Assembly (NCBI GenBank): GCA_021827885.1 | Contig: JAKAUD010000189.1 | Location: 1 to 18,642, forward strand | Reading direction: 5' to 3' | Source of the DNA: Thermoplasmata archaeon | GTDB taxonomy: Archaea; Thermoplasmatota; Thermoplasmata; Thermoplasmatales; Thermoplasmataceae | Length of the DNA: 18,642 bases | Shown here: positions 7,881 through 15,791 of the stretch, piece by piece | Layout of the letters: every line of letters starts with the position of its first letter | Position numbering within the stretch: the first letter of the stretch is position 1 | The notes under the pieces: generated by a model | The model's input: only the letters and a program-made list of their open reading frames with translations | What the model was told of the DNA's origin: nothing | Database searches by the model: none | Made by a program: the position numbers and the translations under genes

Positions 7881-9680
7881 TATTACGCAATATACGTTGT
7901 GAACTATATATAACTCTATTAGCAAGTCCTTGCTTTTTATAGCTCACCGCAAATCTCTTTTCATATCCTTAACTAGGAACACTTTTAGGGAACATGTTTG
8001 GTTCCATGCCCAGCAATTCCTCAAGATCACGAACTTTCTTGAGTACCTTCGCTACAATGGATATTTCACAGACGTCGGTCAGATAGATCCTGAACGCTTT
8101 ACATTTACCCTCACGATATTTTCTCCAGCACAGTTGGTATATCGCGCTGTTTCTTCGTTCTTTCAAATTCCTCGAAAGATCCGTCATCCTTCTTTATTAT
8201 CAGTAGCTTCTTAAGCTCCAGGAACATTTTCTCAACGGCATACTTCTTTGTCAGCCCGGAGAGGTTCATTACCCTCACAATCATGGAACGAAGTATTAAC
8301 GCGATGAAAAGCACAAATATCGTCTCTCGCACCGTAGAGGGCTTTCTTCCCCAGATCGGAAAAAGATCGAGATCCGTCTTGAGCATCTCGAATGCCTTCT
8401 CTATTGCATACTTCTGCCTGTATACCGACGGGCATGATACGGGATCATAATCCCCGTGTTAGACAAGCATGAACCTTCCCATCCTGTTCTCCGCGGCCGT
8501 TATTGTGTTGTTTCTTGCCCCTATCGTTACCTTTCCATCCTTCACCGCGTATGAGATGTATTTTATGCAAGAGCCTGCAATGACAGAAATTGCAGTGCCT
8601 AGGCCTTTCCTCACCTGAAGCTTCTCTATATCTTCCCTCTTCTGCACAAGATTGCGGTGAAAATCCATGCGCTCCCGTGTTTCCCTTTCCGGATCATGAT
8701 GGAGATATGTATCCAGATCGAGTTCCTCCATCCTGAAGGAAATACGCTGGCAGAAAATTGTCCTGCTCTCGTATATGATTGCGTAACCCGCCCTGTCCAT
8801 GGTCTTTATTGCGTATGAAAATGCGGTCTTGCCCTCTTTCCTCTAATGTACTGCAGTAATGATGTAGCTATGCGCAGGCAGGGTCCTGAGGTTGTCGAGG
8901 AGAAGAAGCAACGATCCAGGATGAACTCTGTTCCTTCAAGCCCGAGACCTGCAACCATCCTCCCAGGGTAACGACATCCGGAATGCCCTCGCTGTATGTT
9001 TCGAACGCCACAGGAAGAAAGCGCCTCTTCTCCATGACTATGGAAAAGTTCAGCTGCGGCTAGTCTGCATGATCCTTTGCATGACCATACTCGAAGATTG
9101 ACAGTGATGAGTATGCAGGTATGGTTGTTATGTCGTAAAGAAGGGACGAGTCCGGTTTTATGCCGGACATGAAATTCTTCGAGAACCTCCAGTAGAAATC
9201 GCTTTCTCCAATCCTGCCAAGGAGTCTGCTTATCCCGGATGAGTTCAAATTCACACCAAGAAGATTCAGGAGATGTGTTCCTTCGATTCAGCCGGGAATG
9301 CCCATCATCGGCAGCAGCCTCACGATCTTCGACATCGCTAGTTCAATAATCTCTGCCGATCTCTTCTTTCTGGTTATGGAGGATAATATCTCGCTCATAT
9401 GCAACGAATCCGTGATCCTGATGAGAGGCGGGAAGGGTCCTTAAATGTAGTTCCTTCTTGGGAGTGTGATCCTCGCCCTGCTCACCTTTCCATTGATATC
9501 CTTTCCGAGATACCTATATTTATATGCCGTGTTCTTCGTCTTCGGATCATATCATGGTATTCGCTCATAATAGTAAGTTTCTCCGTTCTTGACTTTCTTT
9601 ACGGTCTGTGGCGATCCGATAATGTTGGAAAATACCACCATTATACATAATCTTATTTGTTAATACAGAGTGCGTAATAA
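7881..9680 (-). mobile_element. IS1634-family insertion sequence, degenerate
   Basis: TATTACGCA at 7881-7889 is inverted as TGCGTAATA at 9672-9680, framing about 1.8 kb, the usual size of IS1634 elements. The transposase relic fills the space between. No clear target duplication was seen outside these ends, so the outermost bases are uncertain. Confidence 0.6.
7969..9641 (-). pseudogene. IS1634-family transposase, decayed by many frameshifts and stops
   Basis: Read on the minus strand from the ATG at 9641, the pieces are in order. MVVFSNIIGSPQTVKKVKNG opens the protein; KTKNTAYKYRYLGKDINGKV, KVSRARITLPRRNY and MSEILSSITRKKRSAEIIEL follow in shifting frames. Then NFMSGIKPDSSLLYDITTIP carries the first catalytic Asp (within 9060-9254), and the 8459-8800 frame follows with VQKREDIEKLQVRKGLGTAI. 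After a stop near 8460, YRQKYAIEKAFEMLKTDLDL carries the family's Glu. The C terminus (8187-7969) holds IYLTDVCEISIVAKVLKKVR. The full span of about 1.67 kb matches an intact family member, so decay is by point lesions rather than large deletion. Short plus-strand ORFs over this span are shadows. Confidence 0.8.
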
Positions 9681-9751
9681 ACGCGGTTTAAGAATTTATA
9701 ATTGTGGTAAAACTGTAGAGTTCAGGTAGGAGATGGCTAAGTCGAATAAGA

Positions 9752-9768
9752 ATTAAACCAGCAATCAC
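9752..9768. repeat. Third copy of the ATTAAACYRGCRAT motif
   Basis: ATTAAACCAGCAATCAC here resembles ATTAAACCGGCGATCC at 3105-3120 and ATTAAACTGGCGATTAC at 3153-3169. All three lie in non-coding DNA beside mobile elements. They may be remnants of the ends of one IS type. Confidence 0.35.
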
Positions 9769-9788
9769 ACATCCAGAAGGTTTATGAT

Positions 9789-10958
9789 CTAAGGAGCTGT
9801 TATTTTTATGAAACATTTTTTATATTCCTCGCTCATTTTTTTACTGTCGTAAAATTTTTTAGCTTCGTTACGCCTTGACAGTTTTTCTTGGTAATACTTT
9901 TCCTTATTAGAATACCACTGATCATAATACCACAGAATCCACGCAGTTACTTGTTTAACGTTTCTTATAGAAACACGACCGAAAATTTCATTCTCTTTAA
10001 TAGCCCAGGATCCTGAATAATCTGTACATACAACTGGAAGACCGCTGGCCAAACCCTCTAGGACATTCAAAGGGAAAGGCTCAATATTGGATGTTGATAT
10101 CATTAAATTAGCGTTTAATAATTCCTCAAGCTTCTTTTCATCTTCGATAAATCCTTTATATTCTACAGAGTGGAAATGTTTTTCCATAGAACTAGCTATT
10201 TTTGAATCCTTTCCAGTTCCAATTAAAACAAATTTTATATTAGGTACGAGAATTGATATTCTTTTTACGACTTTTTTTAAAACTTTCAGACCTTTTGTTA
10301 AATTCTCCATTCTCGATAGAAAAACAATTCTGAATTCCTGTTCATTTTTCCCTATAATGTATCTGTTAAAGTCAACCCCACTGGGTATATAAAAAAGTCT
10401 AGGGTAATCGACACCGAGCTTTTTTAAGTAGTTTTCTTGCGATTTATTAAAAATCTGAAAAAATATATTCTTGTTAATTTTTACATATTTAAAAGCAAAC
10501 TGTAAGGTAATCCTAATAAATAATTGATGTATGCTTATGAGAATGTCTTGTGTTGATCTGAATCTTAATTTTTCAAAAGTAATCCCATGCATCAAAAAGA
10601 GTACTCTTTTATCTGTGCGTGCCAATTCTTTAAAAAATTTTGGGGGGATACCGCCGCTAACATATATGACGTTAAGATCAGCGTCCAAATCTAAAAGGGA
10701 TGGAAATGGCTTAATAATTATAGGAACTCTTATAGGTGAATACCATAGGAAATCTATGTGTTTGTAATTGAATTTTACCGCTTCTGCAATGATGTTTTCG
10801 GTTGCTCTTAACTTACCTGAATATTGTTTTGAACTATAGTACGTCAAACTAAAGTGATCGCGTAAAGTGTTGAAGAGAAATAGAGCTGTATACTCTCCAC
10901 CTCCCATAAATTCAAGTGGGTAATAATTAAATACATTAATCTTGCGACCAATATCCAT
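9789..10958 (-). CDS. Family 4 glycosyltransferase (GT-B fold)
   Basis: The frame is open from 11030, but that start lies inside the upstream epimerase gene. The ATG at 10958, 17 bases after the epimerase stop, gives a 389-residue protein beginning MDIGRKINVFNYYPLEFMGG, whose Gly-rich loop GGGEYT fits the N-terminal GT4 domain. The C-terminal donor-binding domain contains FLSRMENLTKGLKVLKKVV, FVLIGTGKDSKI and the EX7E motif EPFPLNVLE (residues 293-301), the hallmark of retaining GT4 enzymes. No membrane anchor is evident, so it is cytosolic or peripheral. It probably adds a sugar from a nucleotide donor to the surface glycan precursor. Co-transcription with the epimerase is likely given the spacing and strand, so the epimerase may supply its donor. 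Confidence 0.85.
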   Translation of the reverse strand: MDIGRKINVFNYYPLEFMGGGEYTALFLFNTLRDHFSLTYYSSKQYSGKLRATENIIAEAVKFNYKHIDFLWYSPIRVPIIIKPFPSLLDLDADLNVIYVSGGIPPKFFKELARTDKRVLFLMHGITFEKLRFRSTQDILISIHQLFIRITLQFAFKYVKINKNIFFQIFNKSQENYLKKLGVDYPRLFYIPSGVDFNRYIIGKNEQEFRIVFLSRMENLTKGLKVLKKVVKRISILVPNIKFVLIGTGKDSKIASSMEKHFHSVEYKGFIEDEKKLEELLNANLMISTSNIEPFPLNVLEGLASGLPVVCTDYSGSWAIKENEIFGRVSIRNVKQVTAWILWYYDQWYSNKEKYYQEKLSRRNEAKKFYDSKKMSEEYKKCFIKITAP

Positions 10959-10975
10959 TTCAAAAAACCTATTTT

Positions 10976-11953
10976 TTATTGTTGCTCTCCTTTCTGTACG
11001 GATTGCCCATGTATTTCTTGAATGGTCCAATCAACTGTCATTTCAATAGCTCTCCTTGAATCTATTGTTTGTTTCCATCCCAATTCTTTAACTCTGCTAA
11101 TATCCAAAGAAACAATCGGATTATCCCCTATCCACCCGGATTTTCCCCCCGTAAAGTGCTTTTCTACACGTCTCCCAGTAACCCTATGCGAAACTATGTT
11201 TGCGACTTCATCGATAGTTAAGTTTTGTTCGGAGCCAACATTGTAAATAGAGACCCTATTCGTATTATTGTGTGCAAATACGGTAAGGACTGCCTGTATG
11301 GCATCACTCACGTGCAAAAATTCCTTAGACTGCTTACCATCACCGAGCACTTCTAGAAGCTGATTGCTGCCAGCTAGTTTGTGAACGAAATCCCATATCA
11401 CACCCCTCCGACATCTTTCTCCAATAATATTGCTAAATCTGAAAATATCTAACCGGAAATTAAAAATTTCTGAGTAAGCCTGACAGAAAGCTTCCGATGA
11501 AAGTTTCGATGCAGAATATAATGATGTTATTATCGGGAAATAAGTTTCTGGGGTCGGAATAACTTTCGCTTCACCATAAATAGAAGAAGTCGAAAAGTAA
11601 ATGAAATGTTTAACTCCAGTGGCTGCGACAGCGTCTAGTAGCTTCAATGTAGGAACTAGGTTGTTATCAAAGTCCTGCTTCATATCAACCAGACTTTTCC
11701 TGAGGTCAGCAAAGGCGGAAAGATGAAATACCGTGGTTGTTCCCTTAAGTATTTCGTTAAGTTCTTCATTATCTATGAACCTTAGGTCTCTTTCGACAAA
11801 GTTAAAAGAGTTATTTGATCTAGCATTTTCAAAATTCGCTAGCCTACCAGAGGATAAATTATCTATTACAACAACTTCATTCCCTTGAGAGAGTAAACTA
11901 TCAACGATATGACTTCCAATAAAACCAGCACCGCCGGTTATTACTATCTTCAT
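10976..11953 (-). CDS. NAD-dependent epimerase/dehydratase (UDP-glucose 4-epimerase-like)
   Basis: An extended short-chain dehydrogenase. From the ATG at 11953 it is 325 residues. The Rossmann motif is VITGGAGFIGSH, with GxxGxxG at residues 7-13; VVVIDNLSSG supplies the acidic residue that binds the adenosine ribose; SSIYGE and the YxxxK pair (YSASK, Tyr146 and Lys150) form the active site. The C-terminal part has GDGKQSKEFLHVSDAIQAVL and YNVGSEQNLTIDEVANIV, typical of GalE-type sugar epimerases. It interconverts a UDP-hexose in the cytoplasm; the exact sugar is not known. The frame opens at 11998, but the shorter start is preferred because it gives the standard MKIVITGGAGFIG N terminus and sits 18-29 bases after a TATA-like box. 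It is the first gene of a pair with the GT4 gene and lies directly downstream of the nested introns. Confidence 0.88.
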   Translation of the reverse strand: MKIVITGGAGFIGSHIVDSLLSQGNEVVVIDNLSSGRLANFENARSNNSFNFVERDLRFIDNEELNEILKGTTTVFHLSAFADLRKSLVDMKQDFDNNLVPTLKLLDAVAATGVKHFIYFSTSSIYGEAKVIPTPETYFPIITSLYSASKLSSEAFCQAYSEIFNFRLDIFRFSNIIGERCRRGVIWDFVHKLAGSNQLLEVLGDGKQSKEFLHVSDAIQAVLTVFAHNNTNRVSIYNVGSEQNLTIDEVANIVSHRVTGRRVEKHFTGGKSGWIGDNPIVSLDISRVKELGWKQTIDSRRAIEMTVDWTIQEIHGQSVQKGEQQ

Positions 11954-11970
11954 TCTAATAAATTCTTTTG

Positions 11971-11982
11971 AAATATTTATTC
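11971..11982 (-). promoter_or_regulatory. Probable TATA box of the epimerase-GT4 operon
   Basis: On the minus strand AGAATAAATATTT lies 18-29 bases before the ATG at 11953 without a Shine-Dalgarno sequence between, consistent with leaderless transcription. It is only 45 bases beyond the 3' end of the nested introns (12027), so the operon probably starts outside the intron transcript. Confidence 0.45.
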
Positions 11983-12102
11983 TTTTGGTAATAAACACTG
12001 ACCTGTGCCATCAGAGATTTGGAATAGTAGAGTAGACTTATGACGTTGCCCATAAGCCCATCGTGTAGGGTAAAGGTCGGATTTCTCCAGACCCTTCCGC
12101 CT

Positions 12103-12136
12103 CAAACAGTGCTTGCAGTTTTCCCGCACACTGCTT
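12103..12136 (-). ncRNA. Domain V of intron 2 (catalytic hairpin)
   Basis: The 34-nt sequence on the minus strand starts AAGCAGTGTGCGG and ends AAGCACTGTTTG. It contains the AGC triad facing GUUU, a 6-bp lower stem (CAGUGU with GCACUG), a two-base AA bulge on the 3' strand, a distal stem GCGG / CUGC and a GAAA-type loop. This is the canonical layout of domain V, the metal-binding catalytic core of group II introns. Confidence 0.8.
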
Positions 12137-12147
12137 ACCGGGGAACT

Positions 12148-13452
12148 TCACCGGGGGCACACGGAATGGGGATGCCTGATCCTGTCGTTAAGCGGCAGGA
12201 GACCGTTGGATCGGAGTCTGTTGTAATCAACTGCAAGATATCTCAGTTTGTGCTGATACCTCATGAACTGGGTTATCCTGAAACAGACGAAGTTCCAGAG
12301 ACATGAGTAGATTCTTGACGCATGACTGTGGTTGAAGTAATTGGTCCATCCCCTTATGAGAAGATTGAGGTCATTGATCACGTCAGCCTCGCTCTTTGTG
12401 TGGGCATGGTTCCTGTGGGTGATCTCGCTCGCCTTCTTCATGAAGGAGGATTTCGATTTTCTTGAGGGGGAGATGAAGGTCACCTCTTTTTTCCTTTCCC
12501 GATTCTGTCTGCGTATGAAGGGAAATCCCAGGAAGTCAAAGCCTTCTTCTGCTGTGGTTATCCTTGACTTCTCTGCGCTCAGGTTCAGTTTCAGGCCTTT
12601 CAGTATTGACTGCAGGGCGTGCATGAGATTTCTTGTATGCGTCTCTCCCTTGAAGAACATGGATCTGAGACTGTTCGTCATGATGATGAGTTCGTCGCTG
12701 TAACGCACCATGTGCGCATTCCGTCCTTCGTTGCTGTCCATGCCCATGTCCGTCCATGCTTGATCCGGTTCATTGAGGTAGATGTTTGCAAGAAGAGGCG
12801 AAATTACGCCCCCCTGTGGCGTTCCCTCGGTTGGATTCGCCCTTGTGTTCATGTGGACAACTCCGGCCTTGAGGCACTGCATGATCAGGGAGATCACATA
12901 CCCGTCCGTGACCCTTTTCCTTAAGAAGGATATGAGAAGCTCATGATCAAGGTGGTCGAAAAAGCCTTCAATGTCCACGTCTACCACGCTGGTCAGACCG
13001 AAGTTCAGCCATTTGTATATATCGAGGTAGGCACCCCTCGCCGATCTGCCTTTCCTGTATGCATAGCTGAAATCCTTGAAGTCTGCTTTAAAGATTGGTT
13101 CCTTGATCAGCTTAACTGCCTGCTGTACGATGCGGTCCCTGACTATAGGTATGCTCAGTGGGCGGTTCTTTCCGTTTGGTTTGGGAATGAAGACCCTCTT
13201 TACGCACTCCGCTTTGTATGTTCCCGTTCTCAGTTCTGTCTGTATTTCTGTGAGAAGCTGTTCCACGCCTTTCGCTTCTATGTCCGATATCGACTGCCTG
13301 TCTATCCCTGCTGCTCCGTTGTTTTCCGATACTGTTTTCCATGCTTCTTCCAGCACGTCCATCCTGTATATCTTGTCATGGAGCGTGTTGAATTTCGCTT
13401 CCCTGTTTTCCTTAGCCCTCTGGTAAAGACCGTTCTGCAACTCTTCGAGCAT
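12148..13452 (-). CDS. ltrA: Group II intron reverse transcriptase/maturase with YSDE active site (intron 2)
   Basis: A 434-residue intron-encoded protein, full length for a member without an endonuclease domain. The N-terminal block LYQRAKENREAKFNTLHDKI is followed by NNGAAGID, RVFIPKPNGKNRPLSIPIVR (motifs 0-1), KDFSYAYRKGRSA (motif 2), SVVDVDIEGFFDHLDHELL (motif A, Asp158/160) and GTPQGGVISPLLANIYLNEP. The motif C site reads RYSDELIIM (251-254 YSDE) where the family has YADD, so one metal-binding Asp is Glu. The C terminus (about 340-400) is the maturase domain, with LNLLIRGWTNYFNHSHASRI. A strong AGGAGG precedes the ATG (13460-13465). The protein normally binds its intron RNA, promotes splicing and copies the intron into DNA targets. 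With YSDE, maturase function may persist while cDNA synthesis is doubtful. The symbol denotes the family. Confidence 0.88.
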   Translation of the reverse strand: MLEELQNGLYQRAKENREAKFNTLHDKIYRMDVLEEAWKTVSENNGAAGIDRQSISDIEAKGVEQLLTEIQTELRTGTYKAECVKRVFIPKPNGKNRPLSIPIVRDRIVQQAVKLIKEPIFKADFKDFSYAYRKGRSARGAYLDIYKWLNFGLTSVVDVDIEGFFDHLDHELLISFLRKRVTDGYVISLIMQCLKAGVVHMNTRANPTEGTPQGGVISPLLANIYLNEPDQAWTDMGMDSNEGRNAHMVRYSDELIIMTNSLRSMFFKGETHTRNLMHALQSILKGLKLNLSAEKSRITTAEEGFDFLGFPFIRRQNRERKKEVTFISPSRKSKSSFMKKASEITHRNHAHTKSEADVINDLNLLIRGWTNYFNHSHASRIYSCLWNFVCFRITQFMRYQHKLRYLAVDYNRLRSNGLLPLNDRIRHPHSVCPR

Positions 13453-13897
13453 GCCATGGCCTCCTACCCTTGCGGGAATGGGCCTCTCCCGAATTGTGAA
13501 CGGCCGTGTTCCGAGTATGGCCGCTTCCCTCCCGTGAGGTTATGCTCTCCTCACTGTCACCGGTACTACCAGCCACTCCGACTACGCACAGCGCGTTGCC
13601 TCCATTTCCTCTTTGAGTTATAGGGTGGGCTACCTCCGTTCTTCCATTCACCGTAGAACTCATTATTGGATGAACAGGGGACACTGTGTGTTCTCCCGAG
13701 TTAACCTGCATGATCTTCCTCACATGCTGCCGCTGAAACACCAGGGAAGCGGTTCGCCTTCCTCAGCCTTTGCATTTCGCATCCAGGCAGCTACAGGATC
13801 AGTGTTGCCGGTGACTCTGTGCCTGTAGCTAACTGGACATGCTGGCAATTTCCAGTACCAAACTTGCATTGGTTGACCATACATATTCCTCGGCCCG

Positions 13898-13932
13898 CGA
13901 AACCGGACTGGCAGATTTCCAGCATCCGGCTC
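13898..13932 (-). ncRNA. Domain V of outer intron 3
   Basis: The minus strand reads GAGCCGGATGCTGGAAATC then TGCCAGTCCGGTTTCG. The AGC triad, a CCGGAU lower stem pairing with GUCCGG, a two-base bulge and a GAAA loop are present. The distal stem has a U-U mismatch, so it is slightly imperfect. Its first base lies 25 bases after the stop of the RT remnant, showing that the rest of the RT was deleted while the catalytic core was kept. Confidence 0.68.
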
Positions 13933-13956
13933 ACCGACTGCTTTCATGACATGGCA

Positions 13957-14160
13957 TTATGGCGTTTTGTCCATAGCATTGTTGGAAGAAAATCCATCTA
14001 TGCCGGGTGATCTACCATTCTTCTTGACGGATTCCCAGGCTCCCTTCAATACATCCATTCTCTCCACCTTGTCATAGAGGGAGTAGAATCTTCTTTCCGG
14101 GTTTGCCTTGGCCATGTCGTATAGCTTTCCGCACAGTTCGCTGACTTTCGTATCCGTATA
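13957..14160 (-). pseudogene. Reverse transcriptase N-terminal remnant of intron 3
   Basis: Sixty-seven codons without a start: TDTKVSELCGKLYDMAKANP, then ERRFYSLYDKVERMDVLKGA, then WESVKKNGRSPGIDG, closing with NNAMDKTP and TAA. They match the first 52 residues of the other two RTs here (KANPER-FYSL, RMDVL--AW, PGID). Everything from RT motif 0 onwards is missing and domain V follows almost at once. The codon upstream in the same frame is TAA, preceded by ATG after GGGAGG, so even the translation start is broken. Confidence 0.8.
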
Positions 14161-14850
14161 TTACATCCTCCCTTTCACGTTCGGGTGAATCAGAAGTCCC
14201 GGACTGCTTGAAAAGCGGTAGCAGAAGTCAGGAACCTTCGCGTCTATCTTCATTACAAAGATTTCACCCCTACTATGTTCCTGTCCGACTGGCTGCATGC
14301 CTTCTGGTGCCGTTTCACTTCCGCTTATGGGCGCCCTTACCTCCGCGCTGCAATGTGCATAATAACTACCCCCAATAGGGTTCTTTATCAGTCTCATACA
14401 CACCATCGTTTTTATGGGAGCAATGCAGTCCCTCCCGTCTTCTCCTAGATAGCCTTTACCGCATGTCATGCCTGCTACACCGGGAAGCACAGCCATCGAT
14501 ACCGGAAGCGATGGCTGATCCTGTTTTCGCCTTACAATAACAGGTTCAACACTTACATTAACTGCATTGCTGCAGGGAGAGATCACGATGCCACATCTGA
14601 CTTCACTGTTCGTTATGACCTGCGGTTTCGCGTAGAGGTACCAGAGCCTCATTCCTGAGGTTCCGTTGTCCCCGTTGTCGGCCTGCTTCAGATAAACTGT
14701 TGCCAGCTTACCCTTGACCCTCGCTTCGTAGTTTCCGATTATTCCTACGTTGAAACTTCCACTCACGGCTATTCACACTCGACGGCGCACTACTGTTCCT
14801 CACACTTTGAGAAAAACCGGCAAAACAATTAAGGGACAGTTCCAGCCGTT

Positions 14851-15787
14851 TCACCTCCCTTTCTTTTCAACATATTGTTTTCCCTCCTTATTAGCTTAGC
14901 CTTCTCCATCTTTGCCTACCTGATAGCAAGCAGGACATCAAGGTCTCCACTGTAATACTGCACCGGCGTAATGTATTACAATGATGAATGTCTCCTTCAG
15001 TTGTTGTAGTGATCGATTATCCAGGATATCTCGGATATGGCCTGTTCATAATCGGTCAGTATTATCGGTACCAAGGATTCCCTCGTGGTCTTGTTGGATC
15101 TCTCAACCATGCCGTTCTGTTCCGGTGTATGCGGTCTTATGAGCTTCTGCCTGAGATTGTTTGCCTTCAGCGTTGATTTAAACTCCATTGCAATGAATGA
15201 TGAACCGTTGTCCCCTGTTTAAGAAGTTCTGCCAATGAATCCCTCCTGATCTTCTCTATTGCTGCCTGTGCCTCGAGGCTGACAGAACCTGCATCCATAG
15301 ATGTCAGCAGTGAATGATGCACTATGTACCTGGAATATTCATCTATGAATATGAGGAGATAGAAGGACCTTCCCTGTATTTTGATGCACATGATGTTCGT
15401 TTGCCATCTTTCATCTCGCCTCTTTGCGTGCTCGGGGTGGGTGGACGCTCATGTGTTCCGGTTCCAGGGCGTTATGAGATCGTTTTTCTTCAGGATACTG
15501 TATACTGTTGCCGGGGACAGGTATGCAAGATCCTCGCCCATCAGCGCGTAAGCGATTTCCCTGAATGACATGCCGGGATGTTTGTGCTTATAGCCGATGA
15601 CAATCCATACATCATCCCCTGCGGCGAATGGGTTGAACCTTCCGTCAAGCAGTGGTGAGAAAGACAGGTGCCTGTAGTACCATGCCCTTGATATACCAAG
15701 TTTTTTCAGTATCCTCCACAATGGCAGGCCGAATCTCGACAGGGCTCTTTCCACGGTCCTGCGGATATCTGGCATGAGTAACGTCAT
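14851..15787 (-). pseudogene. IS3-like transposase OrfB (rve integrase core), frameshifted
   Basis: Starts at the ATG at 15787 with LPLWRILKKLGISRAWYYRH, then the HTH_21-type stretch DDVWIVIGYKHKHPGMSFRE and TVYSILKKNDLITPWNRNT, ending in a stop near 15449. A shifted frame continues with KIQGRSFYLLIFIDEYSRYI (first Asp in FIDEYS), AQAAIEKIRRDSLAELL, then after another shift near 15220 GDNGSSFIAMEFKSTLKAN (second Asp) and PEQNGMVERSNKTTRES (Glu). After the stop at 14997 the conserved tail RRHSSL and ITPVQYYSGDLDVLL runs on with internal stops to a TGA at 14851-14853. The catalytic DDE residues survive but the gene cannot give one product. Confidence 0.8.
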
Positions 15788-15791
15788 CTTT

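Larger units (their letters stand above)
12065..13882 (-). mobile_element. Inner RT-encoding group II intron (intron 2)
   Basis: An 1818-nt intron read on the minus strand. It begins GTATGGTCAACC at 13882 and aligns with intron 1 through GGTACTGGAAATTGCCAGCA and CACCGGCAACACTGATCC. It encodes a full-length RT (12148-13452) and keeps domain V (12103-12136) and domain VI. In domain VI a 7-bp stem (AAGGGTC / GACCTTT) is followed by a bulged A (12071), then CCCTAC at the 3' end, placing the branch A 7 nt from the end. It is inserted in domain VI of intron 3, directly after CGAGGAATAT. GUAUG replaces GUGYG, like GUACG in intron 1. I could not assign EBS1 for this copy with confidence. All ends needed for splicing are present. 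Confidence 0.8.
12027..14790 (-). mobile_element. Outer group II intron (intron 3) containing intron 2: a twintron
   Basis: The minus strand begins GTGCGCCGTCG at 14790 (consensus GUGYG). The RNA aligns by eye with intron 1: CGCAGGTCATAACGAACAGT, TCAGATGTGGCATCGTGA, GGTAAGGGCGCCCATAAGCG and GACGCGAAGGTTCCTGAC all have counterparts there. The exon end ACAGTA (14791-14796) pairs with TATTGT at 14534-14539, the EBS1 position, with one G-U pair. Only 67 RT codons remain, then domain V at 13898-13932. Domain VI is split by intron 2 (13882-12065). Its 3' part lies at 12064-12027 and ends TCTACTCTAC, with a bulged A (12033) 7 nt from the end. Without the insert the intron is 946 nt. The only protein remnant is far too short to act, so splicing would need an RT made elsewhere or RNA catalysis alone. 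Confidence 0.78.

Noticed and set aside
12619..13623. Plus-strand ORFs of 100-226 codons opposite the intron 2 RT
   Set aside because: They are antisense shadows of the RT, which has clear motifs in order on the minus strand.
13482..13882. An EBS1 match for intron 2 (for example GTGTTTC or TGTTC against GGAATAT)
   Set aside because: The pairings need several G-U pairs or leave the last exon base unpaired, and the positions do not align convincingly with EBS1 of introns 1 and 3.
13412..13947. Short ORFs on both strands between the intron 2 RT and intron 3
   Set aside because: This is the 5' ribozyme region of intron 2, the junction with intron 3 and its domain V; RNA structure explains the sequence.
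14161..14766. A 201-codon minus-strand ORF
   Set aside because: Its DNA aligns with the ribozyme part of intron 1 (for example TCAGATGTGGCATCGTGA against CCAGATGTAGCATCGTGA), the protein has no recognisable domain, and it ends just before the RT remnant. It is intron RNA, not a gene.
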